A stretch of DNA of 64,000 nucleotides from Phyllostachys edulis (taxonomy: Eukaryota; Streptophyta; Magnoliopsida; Poales; Poaceae). The notes beneath the pieces were generated by a model. It was not told the DNA's origin, made no database searches, and was given only the letters and a program-made list of their open reading frames with translations. The stretch covers positions 8,168,441 through 8,232,440 of the forward strand of contig CM070561.1 in NCBI GenBank assembly GCA_036346405.1, written 5' to 3'. A program made the translations under genes and the position numbers. Shown in pieces: positions 1-11,400 of the stretch; position 1 is the stretch's first letter, and every line of letters starts with the position of its first letter.

Positions 1-1118
1 CTGTGACGATCGCTCAACTACATGACTAAGAAATTGTGTAGGGTAATGAGTATGACTATCTCTTGTGGGTACAGTGTACAACCTCTACAGAGTCTAAACT
101 GTTTAAACAGCCGTGCCTACGGTCAAAGGCAGACATGGGAATCTTAACTTGAGTTAGTTCTATTTCAACAACTTTGTGGGTGGTATGGAAAATGGTGGAA
201 GGGCTCACCTAGCCCTGTGTTGGATTTTACCTGAGTCATCGAGCTCAGCGATGGTGGTAATTGGAGGCAGCTCCAATCAAAAAAAGATGCATATGGTAGA
301 GTTTCCGCCGAAGGGAACCTCTACTAAAATAAATATTGCACAATTACTCTCTTTATTAAAATGCAATTTGTTAAAATGCTAAGTGATAGGAATTTGTAAT
401 TATGATAATTCAAAACATTGCTTTAGCAAATAAAAGAACTAGGGCCATCCTTGTTAAGCCTTGCATGTATATTATTGCATTGTGTGTTGGCTCATGAGCA
501 CGAAGTTGTGCTCATTCTCGCTCTTTTCCCCAAAACCCTCGTAAGGTGAAATCCAGAGAATTACGACTACTACGAGGATCCCGGTTGGAGGCCTTGGAGA
601 TGAATGAAGCATAGTCTAGTCTTTAGTCGTCTAGTCTCGCCTCAGCCTAGTTGACTGTTGGTGTTATGCATCCAATATTATCCAAGTCCTTGGTTAATAT
701 CGACACACGGTTTCTAATCGCTTGCTTGTGGAGAGATGTGCTCAACCCTTTTGCTTCCGTTGTTTCTTCCGCTTTTGTGATGTAATCTTTNNNNNNNNNN
801 NNNNNNNNNNNNNNNNNNNNNNNNNNNNNNNNNNNNNNNNNNNNNNNNNNNNNNNNNNNNNNNNNNNNNNNNNNNNNNNNNNNNNNNNNNTGTTTCTTCC
901 GCTTTTGTGATGTAATCTTTAGCCTTGTTCGACTCTTTTGTAAAACCCGACCGATGCGGTCTATGTAAACTTTGATGTGTTAATTAATGAATGGTATGGT
1001 TTTATCTCCGCCATGTATAATTTGATTCATAATGTATCTATGAGTGCTATCTCTTGATTGTGAATAGCACGAGTTGTTTTCACAGAGGATTTTGGATTCT
1101 CAGAATCTGAGTCTGACA
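1..1118 (+). mobile_element. 3' part of a long gypsy-type LTR (46.6 kb family)
   Basis: This stretch matches 49848-50841, the last kilobase of the solo LTR at 46577-50841, and also the tail of the LTR at 32906-36522. It ends in CTGACA at 1118 and is followed by TTCGA, as in the right-hand copy where TTCGA is a target-site duplication. The 5' part lies outside the window. No coding sequence is present; open frames here are incidental. An assembly gap interrupts it at 791-890. Confidence 0.75.
791..890. other. Assembly gap of 100 N
   Basis: A run of exactly 100 N. The 30 bases before it (761-790) are identical to the 30 bases after it (891-920), while the matching place in the duplicate near 50610-50645 has the sequence once. 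The gap is probably a contig overlap joined by a default spacer, with no missing DNA. Confidence 0.9.
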
Positions 1119-1292
1119 TTCGATTTCGGTTGTCAGAGCAGCAGCTGACTCTCAATTGTGTTGCGTTGTTTTAGCCCGCGTTGTTCTTTCTTCTTCCTTC
1201 AGTGAAAAGACACGTAGATCGCTCACGGGTTCTCGAAGAACAAAACTAAAATGACAACTATTTTTAGACTAGAAGTTGTATTTGTAAGTTTT
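1119..1292. other. Short non-coding stretch between two LTR pieces
   Basis: About 170 bp between the end of one LTR and the start of the next. It repeats at 50842-51015. It begins with TTCGA, the target-site duplication of the first LTR, and ends with GTTTT just before the next LTR start. No gene is seen. Confidence 0.5.
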
Positions 1293-1960
1293 TGTAACAT
1301 CCCAAAAATTTTGAACATTTGAAATTATTTAAAAATATGGGATTTTTAAAAAAATTTAGTTGCACTTCATCGGTGTATGAATTTTTGGGTCTTGGCCGAA
1401 AACCACCCGGCCTAGTCCGACTTTCCTTTTTTCCCTTTTTTCTTTTCTCATTCTTTCCCTTTTCTTTTCTTTCCTCCTTTTTCCTCCTCGGCCCGCCAGC
1501 ATCTTCCTCCTTCCCCGTTTCTTCCTCCTATGGCCGCGGTTGGTGCCACGCAGCCAGCCCCTCACATGCTCCCATCCCACGCCATCGCTCTGCCATCCAT
1601 CGTTGTTGTTGTGATGTGCCACGCCAACCGCCCCTATCATGCATGTCACCTGCCCCACAACGTCATCACCATCCTCTCTGCCCTGTGCCATGTTGTCTCT
1701 TGCCGCTCGCGTGGTGCACCACGCCACAACACCACTGTCCTTGCTCAACCACCCACGCCGCTCACCCACCCAGTCGTGTCGCCCATGTCTGCGTCATCCT
1801 CGCCCCAGCCACATCTGGAAACCGCGCTCTTGCACCACCTTCTCCGCGTCATCTCGCCGTCCCACGCCATGCCCCGCACTAGTGCAACGTCGTAGTGCAC
1901 AAGAGCTGCTCGCACGCCGCTTGCCCTTCTCGCTCTGAGCTTCACGTGAGAAATCACATC
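1293..1960 (+). mobile_element. 5' head of a gypsy-type LTR, truncated
   Basis: It starts TGTAACATCCC, the same head seen at the right end of the solo LTR 8434-12984 and, inverted, at 14998. An AT-rich start is followed by a pyrimidine-rich then GC-rich stretch, as in long grass gypsy LTRs. It breaks off near 1960, where CACTA sequence begins. A second copy is at 51016-51690. The 99-187 residue open frames across it are composition artefacts. Confidence 0.6.
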
Positions 1961-1974
1961 CCCCTCATATCATT

Positions 1975-2058
1975 ACTGACCCATAAACTCAGACGGCTCA
2001 CAAAACCATCTGTGATGATGTTTTTGAACTGTCTGCGAAAACCTTTTTTGTAGTAGTG
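1975..2058 (+). mobile_element. CACTA transposon end fragment
   Basis: The stretch carries ACAGACGG-type sub-terminal repeats and ends TTTTTTGTAGTAGTG, the reverse complement of a CACTACTACAAAA terminus. The next bases are GAC. At 7060 the related FAR upstream sequence reads ATGACCCATGAGCGCC, so GAC is a plausible 3-bp target duplication. The other end of the element is not in the window. The duplicate is at 51712-51781. Confidence 0.7.
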
Positions 2059-2187
2059 GACATGAGCGCCATCATATGATTGGATGGGTGTGGTACTTGA
2101 TGGGAAATGCATACTCTGAGCAATGTGCTGGTGCTACAGTACCATAAAACAGTGCGTAGTAGCCATCAGATGGAAAAGAAAAGATGA

Positions 2188-4488
2188 TGTGGATATCATG
2201 GGGATATGCTCACGATCTTAGGATGATGATACAATTGGCAATGGCATTGAAGGCTTGTTGAAACATGTGTTTTCGTCAAAATTCTTGTGCTGTCAGGTCT
2301 CAGGCTGTCAGACTAGCCAATGTGTGGCGGTCAGACCGGCCAAGCCTCGAGTTAGACTCAGGCAAAGTGATCTGGCGGTCAGACCAGCCATTGGGTGGCG
2401 GCCTGACCGGCCATAATAGGTTTTTGAGTTTAGAGCTGGGCACAAAATAGATGGTGTAGGCAAGAGAGGGGATTCTCCTACACTTGGTCTCATAATTTTT
2501 GGAGCTTCGTGTCAAAAGTTATATTCGTTTGAAATTTCCAGAGAAGTCTCGGATTTCTAAGTTGAAATTTGGCTAAGTCCCTGTTGGGCGGTCAGACCGG
2601 CCAACAGGTGGCGGTCTGACCAGCTAGGGGGCGGTCAGACCGGCCATGGGTGGCGGTCTGACCGGTTTTAACTTGTTTCGTCGGCCAGTTTGGCGGCGAT
2701 ATTTGTTGGTTAGGTCAAGTTCATGGGTTTTATTGCATAGATGTTGCATGATGCATGTTTTAGCTAACATGGGTCAAGTTGTGAAGAACTTGTGCCCGAA
2801 AATGGTTGCTTGGTCTATTGTTGTGCAGGTGGCTTGGAATCAACTATGGTCAATGACGAGAAGGACCAAGACTAGGTTAGGAGAACCGAGGTCCAGAACG
2901 GTTGTGGATGTCGGGTAAGATGGTTGGACTCAAGTAAGATGCAAGATGGACTAGAACCATAGAAGGCGAAGTTTGAGCAAAAGCCTTTGTTAAGGTATGT
3001 GCTCATGCCTCATCAATTATGTGAATTAATGATTATGCGTATCGTGCAGTGCTACGTAACGGTCAAGGTAGTTAGGATTGCGATCCTACTCTTAGAGTCT
3101 CACGATTCTATGAACCCACAACAGGCTTTGCTGTCGATCCTACTCGTAGAGACTTAGGGCAATTTTTTTTTATAGGCCAGGCTTTGCTGATATTTTGTTT
3201 TAGAGCAAAATTTGTTGATATTAATTTCTGAGAATGAAATTATAAATAAACAAGGAGCATGCAAAATATTGTATCAGTGTGGTAATGCTAGTACAAATAT
3301 CTATATTATGACATGAGTAATCTTGAGCTTGATAATGATAAGCTATTTTTATTCCTGGAGTATGTCTAGCTGCTTTTAAGGAACATGCAAGTGGTAAACC
3401 ATATAAGAATCATACAAACTTATAGTATATATGTTAAATATGTGTATTTTTACAATTCTGTAGAATCGCCAATTCTACGATTTCGATCCTACCAAAGGCA
3501 AATCGATCCAACTTAGGATCTCGACTCTGATTACCTTGGTAACAGTTTGCTTGTTTACGATGGTTGTAGGACACCGGAGCGAGGTCATGGTGAGGCGGAC
3601 TAGATCGGGACTAGGTTAGGAGAACCGAGGTCCGAACGATCGAGGTGGTCTTTGGAAGATGGCCGAGGCTAGCGGAGTGCTTACAAGCCGAGAAGACAAG
3701 GAACCAGAGTGGAAGCTACCGGTGATGAACATGACGGGCAGCGGCAAGGTTGATCGGGACTAGACTTAGGGAGGAGTTGAGGTCCGGACTAGGCTCAGGG
3801 AGGAGCTGAGGCTCAACTCCTAAACGGTCAAGGAAGGTGGGTACAGTTATGGTGAGACATGTGGTGCGCCAAGTGACTTGGTCCCAATTGCAAGCGAGGA
3901 CGGTTCGATGGGAACCGGACGCGTGAGAGGCTTGATGGGAAGTCATTGGGGCCACATGGATGATGACGGAGCATGGGAGATGCTTCGAGGTGAAGGAATC
4001 GCCAAAGGTCGGTAGAGGGACATTTTGGGAAATTGCCGTATACCAGAAAAGTGGTAAGTGGTGGTGTGCAAAACCACCTTCTTAGCCTTAGAGAAACCGC
4101 AGCGCAAGACGGCACAAGGAGAGACGATCTAGGTCAAGAGAAGATGAAGATGGCGCTTTGAGAAGCGTGCATGAGTGAAACCCATTTATGTGTGGGCTTA
4201 ACGGGTGCCCGTTTGGAATGTCTCTCTAGGACTAGCCTCCACTATAAAAGATGAGGGTGCTGGTTGTAACCTTCAATCCTTTTGATTCTAAAAACCCTAA
4301 TTTGGGATTTAGGGCTAGGAGAGGAAAGTGGAGAGGCTAGGATTCATAAGAGATGGATTGATTTGAGTGCTCAAGTGTTGAGCTTTGTCCTCCATGGTGG
4401 AGTGGCTATAAACACACAATCTATCTAATCAATCCATGCAAGATTTCTCCCAAGTTGAGTTCTATCTTGTTCTTGCTCTCTCTTTAAT
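2188..4488 (+). mobile_element. Truncated Sirevirus-like copia LTR
   Basis: It starts TGTGGATATCATGG, matching the 5' LTR start at 25696. It is collinear with that LTR through the TATA region and the leader, then stops about 650 bp short of the LTR 3' end. It contains a cluster of CGGTCAGACCG palindromes (2325-2415 and 2585-2670). The right boundary at 4488 abuts sequence resembling the FAR upstream region, so the 3' part of the LTR was lost. The near-identical duplicate is at 51909-53988. Confidence 0.75.
4243..4250 (+). promoter_or_regulatory. TATA box of the LTR promoter
   Basis: TATAAAAG follows GCCTCCAC. The same context precedes TATAAATAG at 26709 and, on the minus strand, TATAAATATG at 62703-62712. 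This supports it as the conserved LTR core promoter. The duplicate is at 53740-53747. Confidence 0.6.
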
Positions 4489-4621
4489 GCCTGGGGACCA
4501 GTGTACAGACCAGGGAATGAATGGCTTCAACATCACGTGGCAATATGCATGGCATTGGCAGAATTCATCCACTCCAACTAAACCAACAAATTTGCAACTT
4601 CAAGCAAATCATGGTGATTAA
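4489..4621 (-). promoter_or_regulatory. Relic of FAR upstream region
   Basis: The stretch from GGGGACCAGTGTACAG to CCAACAAA matches 7107-7215, which lies upstream of the FAR pseudogene at 6345-6916. The piece at 2059-2187 (ATGAGCGCCATCATAT) matches 7066-7085 in the same order. Together they look like one FAR-type upstream region split by the LTR at 2188-4488. The associated FAR coding part would lie left of the window. The duplicate is at 53989-54118. Confidence 0.55.
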
Positions 4622-5835
4622 TTGTAGCATCTCGTTTTCAGTGTTTTTAAAGAATTTCACAGTTTCTTCTTAACTTCAAAATGCAATCAAAATCTCCCAA
4701 AATATTTCAAAAGAATTCAAATCCCAAATCCTCGTGGGCCTAGCCCATTCTTCTCTTGCCATATCTCTGGCCCGGCTCGAGCCGCCCCTGCCTCCCCGTG
4801 GCGCCTAGAGCATGCATGCCCGCACGAGAGTGTGCTCTGGGGCGCACCGCACCCGCTAACTACGCCTCCTCGCATGGTGCTGCTTCCTCCCCCAGCTCGC
4901 TCTCCCCTGGGCCTCCCCTCCCCCTTGAATGGCTATAAGAAGCCCAGTGCTCCTCCCTTCTCCCCATCCCCCACCATTTCTCTTCTTCTCCACTGAGCAA
5001 AGCTACAACACTCGATCTTCTTCGCCTGGACCCCCCTTTCTTCCCTCCTCTCTCCCAGCCGCATGCTTGCCGGGGGACACCTCTGACGATTGCCGCCACG
5101 CTCATGGGGACTCTACCTTCGCGCTTCTCATGCTGCCACCCCGCCCCCGTCGGTCGGCCGCTCTATCATGCGTCTTCCCCGGCCAACCCTGTCACCGCCC
5201 GTCCCCCTTGGCCCTCCACTTTTCCCCCATCCCCATTCTCCGTCTTTGCCGTCGTAGCTCCTTCTCCTCCACTGCCGGCCGCTGCCGCCCCGCCACCACG
5301 GCCGCCCCCAAGCTCACCCTACCCCCCCCCCAATCGACTTCCCCATCCTTGGGCACCGCTTTGTCTGTCGCGTCGCCCTCCTCGATGGCGCGCCGCCGCC
5401 CACCTCGTCGCCCACCCCCACGGTACCCCGTGGCCACCGTCCTCTTAGCGACCATCCCAGCCCTTGCCCAAGGTCTTGAGCCCTCCTCACGCCGGGCGAA
5501 ACTAAACAGCCTTGCCTACCATGGGCTTCCCTCTCCTTATCAAGTCTCGGACATCGACTATAGCTCTTTAATCACTGTAATCCTTGTCTTAGGGATAACA
5601 TTAATTAACATATGGTTTAATTGTTGCTCTGTCCAAATGGCATGTGGGCCCAGTAATTAACTAATGAAACTAGCTAAGTTCAATGCTGTTGTGCGTTGAC
5701 ATTAATCAACTAAATCTTTGTCCTAAAGGATTAATGATTGCTTAATTAATCCTGGTATAAGTGCTTCCATGTGGACCCAAGGTCACTTAATAAAGCTAGT
5801 TAATCCTGTTTTTAGAGCATTTCAGTGAGCATAAA
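4622..5835 (+). mobile_element. Probable gypsy-type LTR fragment
   Basis: It begins TGTAGCATCTCG after TTAAT and has the usual plan of an AT-rich head, a GC-rich middle (4740-5500) and an AT-rich following part. Its first 720 bp recur at 54119-54838, where the duplicate stops. Long open frames in 4929-5660 are proline/serine-rich and run on both strands, so I do not treat them as genes. The right boundary is uncertain; 5835-6213 may be the LTR tail. Confidence 0.5.
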
Positions 5836-6213
5836 AGAATAAGGCTATGTGGGCACTTATGAGCAATCGTGAAGACTGGAGATCAAGAAGGCTAAGAACT
5901 AGGCCGCGGGCCGTAGTCGATTGTCTGTTGGTATATCGTGGGCCTTCCACGTGGTGAACTTTTATTTTGCTTCCACTACTGTTCTTTGAAAGGTATTTGG
6001 CATGTCCGGTCATTCTGCAAGTCAAAAGCCGTACGGTATAATTATGTTTCGTTTATTATTATGCAATAGCCTTACATATTCATGATATGTGATTGATATT
6101 CAATGATGTAGCTATGGGCACTGGCTACTGATCGAGGGACTAGTACTGTGAGGACAAAATATTCCAAATTACTAATTTGGGGTCGTACTGTTTCCTTTTA
6201 CTTGATAAGTAAA
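5836..6213. other. No gene seen; possible LTR tail or FAR intron
   Basis: AT-rich DNA between the LTR-like fragment and the FAR pseudogene. No recognisable coding sequence, target duplication or terminal motif. It could be the 3' end of the preceding LTR or part of a FAR intron. Confidence 0.4.
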
Positions 6214-6344
6214 TTATGTTAATGTCGAAAACCGCATAGCGTACCGGTGGAAACATGAAGGAGCATCTTGAGATTCGCACACTTCTTCGCAAATTCGCAT
6301 GCACGCCTCGCTCCTAGCACATTGCTTGTCAACGCAACGTCGTA

Positions 6345-6916
6345 CCTGATCATTTGATAAAGCCAATACAAATATTTGGTTAATTAGCTTCTCTTTGATG
6401 AAACTTTGGAAACCAGGTCCATGCTTTTCTCTCAAAGTATTGAACAGATCATTTCCTAACACCTGAAAGATAAAACGATATTTCAAATTCTACTGAAGTA
6501 CAGACCAATGGATTAGGAAGATGGAAACAAAGTCGCATGGTTTGTACTTAACAATCCATATTATAACAATGCACGAAATGATGGAACTTGGAATGCTACT
6601 ACGTGACATTAAAAGTCATTTAATTTGTACATATATCATGCACGCACGTACTTCGGTGTACACACGCTGCTCCGCGGAAGCAGCATCGGGCGCACGCACA
6701 AGCAGGTAGAGCTTCTTCACGTCAGGCTGCACTCTCAGCATCTTCTCTACGAGCACTGCACGTAATGTTAAGTTAAAGAGACGTCTACAAAGTAGTGTAT
6801 TAGTTGAATGTTGTATAGCAATTCCGATAAATAAATACCTTTTCCGAGAAACCCAGTTGAGCCGGTGATTAGGATGTCTTGTCCCTGAAACACCCTGCTA
6901 TTGCACCGGCGTCCAT
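6345..6916 (-). pseudogene. FAR: Fatty acyl-CoA reductase, 5' exons 1-3, broken
   Basis: FAR enzymes reduce long-chain acyl-CoA or acyl-ACP to fatty alcohol for wax, suberin or pollen wall. Exon 1 (6839-6916) starts MDAGAIAGCF, and exon 2 (6652-6755) continues VLVEKMLRVQPDVKKLYLLV. Across exon 1 the Rossmann motif ILITGSTGFLGK is readable only after a one-base frameshift near 6873. Exon 3 (from 6462) reads VLGNDLFNTLREKHGPGF, then SFIKEK, and meets CTAATT where a GT donor is expected. Exon junctions 1/2 and 2/3 keep GT-AG and phase. The rest of the gene is missing on the left. The start was chosen because the TATA box lies about 55 bp upstream. The frameshift, lost donor and missing 3' half make this a pseudogene. 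The family call is confident; the FAR subclass is not resolved. Confidence 0.85.
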
Positions 6917-6969
6917 GGCGTTTGATCCTGGTCTCCACTCTTGTTGCTTGAAGGGTTTACTGGTGTGTG

Positions 6970-6977
6970 TATTTATA
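6970..6977 (-). promoter_or_regulatory. TATA box of the FAR pseudogene
   Basis: On the minus strand the sequence reads TATAAATA about 55 bp upstream of the FAR start codon at 6916, a usual core-promoter spacing for a plant gene. Confidence 0.6.
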
Positions 6978-7065
6978 GAGAGAAGCTCTGCTAGTTCTGT
7001 TTGGTAGGACCGAGATTTCCAGGTAAACGACCACAATTAATCCACGTGAGTACTTGCATGACCCA

Positions 7066-7330
7066 TGAGCGCCATCATATCCTTACATTAGTCACTGGAT
7101 TTACTGTGCGTGGGGACCAATGTACAGTACAGACCAGGGAATGAATGGCTTCAACATGAGATGGCGATATGGCATTGCCAGAATTATTCCACTCCAACTA
7201 AACCAACAAAGGAGGATGGGCTGCGAAGAGCACAAGGGCGCTGATGCACTTGGTGCGATGGCCTTTGCTATGGGGATGGTGCTCGGAGGCAGCTCGGCAT
7301 GGGCGTGGATGTGACTGTGGCATGGGCAAG
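7066..7330 (-). promoter_or_regulatory. FAR upstream region, partly repeated elsewhere
   Basis: 7107-7215 is repeated at 4489-4585 and 53989-54085, and 7066-7085 is repeated at 2064-2083 and 51782-51800. The recurrence next to other FAR pieces suggests each copy was the upstream part of one member of a tandem FAR cluster. A 64-codon frame at 7120-7314 has no recognisable similarity. Confidence 0.5.
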
Positions 7331-7359
7331 ACTAAACCGCGGGCGACTCGGTCGAAACC

Positions 7360-7435
7360 CTCGGACGGTTTGTAGCTAAAACCGTCTGTGATAAGTATAT
7401 ATCACAGACGGTTTGTGACTGAAACCGTCTGTGAT
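7360..7435. repeat. CACTA sub-terminal repeat cluster
   Basis: Two palindromic units of the form ACGGTTTGT...ACCGTCTGTGAT lie back to back. They match the arrays at 14090-14443, 32785-32905 and 36523-36769. They may mark the lost left end of the CACTA element that ends at 14443, but no CACTA terminus is visible here. Confidence 0.6.
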
Positions 7436-7441
7436 GACTTT

Positions 7442-7487
7442 TCTCTATAAAGCCCCAAGCAGTGGCTGCTTGTGCTATTAAAATCGG

Positions 7488-7524
<37 letters not shown>

Positions 7525-8162
7525 CATAGTCACCAGCCACTTTCGAGGGGTCATTCACTCAGTATGAGAAGGATGAGACAGTAGCCACGGGCAATTTCAT
7601 TGAGCCTATGCAGGTTTAAGAAGTTTGGATGCAAGGAGAGCGTCAGGACATCCAATTACCTGGATGTTGTCGATAGGTAATTGGACGTCTCTATGTTCAG
7701 GAAGTGACGTGGACGCGTAGGTATTCCGACTGGGAAGTGGCATCATGTATCAGCAACTAATCATTCTTGAGCATGTAATCGTCTTTAAACCCAACAAGAA
7801 TACCAAGCAACCATTCTTTAAACCCAACAAAAACACCAAGCAACCATTCTCACATTTCAAAAGAATTCTCAACTTGTTGCTTGGTGTTCTTGTTGGGTTT
7901 AAAGACAATTACATGCTCAAGAATTGCTGGTTGCTAATAGATGATGCCACTTCCCAGTCGAAATACCTGCGCGTCCACGTCACTTTCTGAACATAGCGAC
8001 GTCCAATTACCTATCGACAACATCCAGTTAATTGGATGTCCTGACGCTATCCTTGCATCCATACTTCTTAAACCTGCATAGGCTCAATGAAATTGCCCGG
8101 GGCTACTGTCTCATCCTTCTCATGCTACGTGGACGACCCCCCAAAAGCGGCTGGTGACTACG

Positions 8163-8252
<90 letters not shown>

Positions 8253-8301
8253 CTAGTTTTAATGGCACAAGCAGAGCCACTGCTTGGAGACTTTATAGAG
8301 A
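7442..8301. repeat. Long inverted repeat (about 400-bp arms)
   Basis: The left arm (7442-7819) is the reverse complement of the right arm (about 7875-8301), read from CTCTATAAAG through the AT tract to CAACAAGAA. The loop (7820-7874) includes an extra copy of the inner 33-bp unit (7785-7819 repeated at 7820-7851). Arm divergence is low except for the AT tract, which is about 30 bp on the left and about 83 bp on the right. No transposon terminus or target duplication is seen at the outer ends. A transcript from either strand would fold into a several-hundred-bp hairpin. Confidence 0.85.
8166..8248. repeat. (AT)n microsatellite
   Basis: About 83 bp of pure AT dinucleotide in the right arm of the inverted repeat. 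The left arm has the counterpart at 7492-7521, about 30 bp. Frames reading YIYIYI across it are artefacts. Confidence 0.95.
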
Positions 8302-8433
8302 AGATATTATGAATGGAATGGTAGGACGTACCTGGGACGCAAGGCAGGAGAACTTGACTGGCATGAACACAGTTACACAGACAAAGGTTAAATGAATGGC
8401 GAGAGACAGGTGAAGAGGTGTTGTAGTAGTTTT

Positions 8434-11400
8434 TGTGAGAACCCGGGGTATTTAACTTGTAATACTTAACCATTAAGATGTTTTAAGCATTACAAATCAA
8501 ATATCACGACTCTCGGCGTATATGTACTTCCCAGAATGCAGTACACATACCCTATACAAAAATTAAGCATCAACTCCATTCAATCACATAGAATCCAAAA
8601 TACGACATAACAATCCAAAAGACATAGAGTATAGAGTTATTACAAACGGGCCAACCGGCAAAATTCAACTAAAGAGTCTAACAGAATAGCGGAAGCAAGG
8701 TGCCATAAGATGGCAATAACAAAAGTCGATTAGTGTGCCTTAATCCACAAGGCAACCAACCAAGCACGCCACCAACCTAGTCCTCGAAGCCGAAGCACAT
8801 CTCACAAAAGTGTAACCCTTGGGGTTCCACTTCCTCCTCTGCAACAATTTAATTAAAGCATAGCAAATGAGTACAAAAATGTACTCGCAAGACTTACGTG
8901 TAAGGTAACAGGCCTAATAAATAGCTACATGCAAGCTTATTTAAGTGGAGCAGGCTCTAGACTCAAATTTCAGCATAAAGCAAGTTTTCATTTGCAATAA
9001 TGTAATAGATTTAAAGCAATTTTGCAATCTGAATTTATTTGATAAAAACAGCGAGATACTAAACAATAATAGTAACAAAACATCCTGGAAGTGGCTAACC
9101 CAATAGCCACCACAACAATAGCATGAACTCCCCGTTCATACCACCCACATCAAGTTTTAATTAAATGTTATAGTCTAGTTCTTGCACGACCTTACCAAGC
9201 ATGTCCATAACCTAGGACGAGGCTATTCGAATAGTTTGCACCCTATAGGGGTGTACCAATGTACCCACACGCCAGACCGCCTCTTTTGCCACTAGATTTA
9301 GCACACTTTCTTTGGTATGCCGGCAAGGCTAAGTCCTACGAGACGTTTCCAATATTGTGTATTAACTACGAGTCGCCCATATGGGAGGAAGCCCCATATG
9401 TTGATGCGGAGTCATCAAAGATGTTCATCTCCTTTTAAAGGACGATGCTCCTTGCAGTGGATAACCTCCACTACTACTCACCCAAACACACACAAGTTCC
9501 TTTTTCAACACAACGCACACATCCACCATGCGACCCAGAGCTAACACCCGTCAAAGTACTAAGTCAAGAGAGGTCCCATATCCCTCTCATGTGGTTAGCA
9601 CACAAAAATGCTTGGCTTAGTGACACAAGCAACTCGGTCCTTGGGGACTTAGGCACCATTCCAATCACACCCAAAAGATCACACCAACATCCATTGTGCC
9701 CAAGTCATGAAACAATTTTATTTTTAGTTTCCAGTTTTTTACTTTACAAAGTAACAAAGCACAAGGTGCTGAGCATAATGATAATAATAATTTGTGTGAT
9801 CAAGGTTACCGACTAAGTCGATAACCGCCCAATTCTACCGGTAGCTAAGCATTTCTAAGCATAACGCCGCAAGACAAAGAAAGAGTATAATTAAATCATC
9901 GGGCTCTAATTCACCAGTAATGTTAATAACTTATGTTTTTGGCAGGGGATAACAATTTAAAGGCAACCATGCAATAGGAATAGCTACCTCTAATCGGGAA
10001 AATTACTTTGACACAAAAGCATGCATACATACAATTGAAACAAAGTACTAGACTTGAAAATAATAGGACATTTATGATGAAACTTCTTGCCTTGCTGTGG
10101 TGGATTATATTGCTGTAGAGGAGCACTCTCGCTTTCAATATTATCGTTAGAACCTAGCGAAAGAAGTCCAATATCACAATAAGAACGAATAACACCAAAA
10201 AGACGCAAAAATTCAAAGTCATCGAAAAATTATGAAAAATTCACAGAAGGTAGAGCATGATTTAATATGAATTTAACAACAAGTATCAATTCATTTGGAT
10301 GTTCTATGTAGAAGTTATGGCAGTTAGAAGATCAGTTTTCTGGAAAATCCAAAAACAATTGCAATCTGTTATTGTTCATCTAAATTAATTATTTTGGTGA
10401 AAATTTCCAGAACAGTGGTGCACTTGAAATTTTTATGGTAGGCTTAGCACCTCATGAGATGAACAATGGAATTTGATTCACCTCATTTGGAGCTAAGATG
10501 AATTTCCTATGATTTTTCAAAGTTGTGAAAGTAGTACTTAAGTTACATACAAAATGAGATTTTCAGTAACAGTATCATGTTCATAACCCATTTTACAATA
10601 AACTACAGTAATAGAGGATTCTAACATAATTGGGTTTACTCTTTTTGGAGTTACAGAGAAATACTTATGCATTTTCAAAGTTAGAGCAATTTTTAGTACA
10701 ACAATAATACTAAACCTAAAGTAATTTTACCAAAAAGGTTTTATGTAACAGTAACATGACTATAACCATTTTTAAAATAAAGTACATTTAAAAATGAAAC
10801 CAACAAAATTTGAATCATCAATTTTGGAGCTAAAATGAATTACTTATGCAATTTTGAAGTTTAAACAATTTTCAATTCACAAATAAAGCATTTCAGAATT
10901 TATAATAACATGCAATACTTTTAATACCCAGCCAAGTCTAGTCCTAGCCACTGACCAGTGGGGTCCTGAACAGCGCTATTTCCTATTTTCCAATGATTTC
11001 CAATTAAACCCGACAGGTGGGGCCCGCCTGTCATTGGCACGGTCCACATGCATAGTGCATGGACCGAGAGCCATGGACAAGGACCACGGGTTCACCGCCG
11101 GGTTACTGTGCACTAAATGGCCTCCGGCCCACATGTAATAGAGACAAAGACTCGGCTAATGATTGATTTCCGACAAAGATTCGACATTAAAGCCTAATCA
11201 TCGCCATTAACTCCTAATCATCGCTGCTACAGGGACGGTCCGAGCGTGCCACGCTGCGCCGCTGCGGCCGCGAGCTTCCTCACCGGCCCACCGGCGCTAC
11301 GCACCACAGCGGCCCGAGTGAGTGGTCAAAACGGGACCCTGGCCCTATTGCGCACCCGGCGGCGGTCGAAGCAGCGCCGGAGCTAGACCGGAGCGGTGGT

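Noticed and set aside
4929..5660. 243-residue frame, apparently a proline-rich protein
   Set aside because: Composition artefact in LTR-like DNA; the duplicate at 54426-54758 has a different frame because of indels.
7120..7314. 64-residue frame upstream of FAR
   Set aside because: Not kept in the related sequences at 4489-4621 and 53989-54118.
8087..8473. Frames reading YIYIYI on both strands
   Set aside because: Translation of the AT microsatellite.
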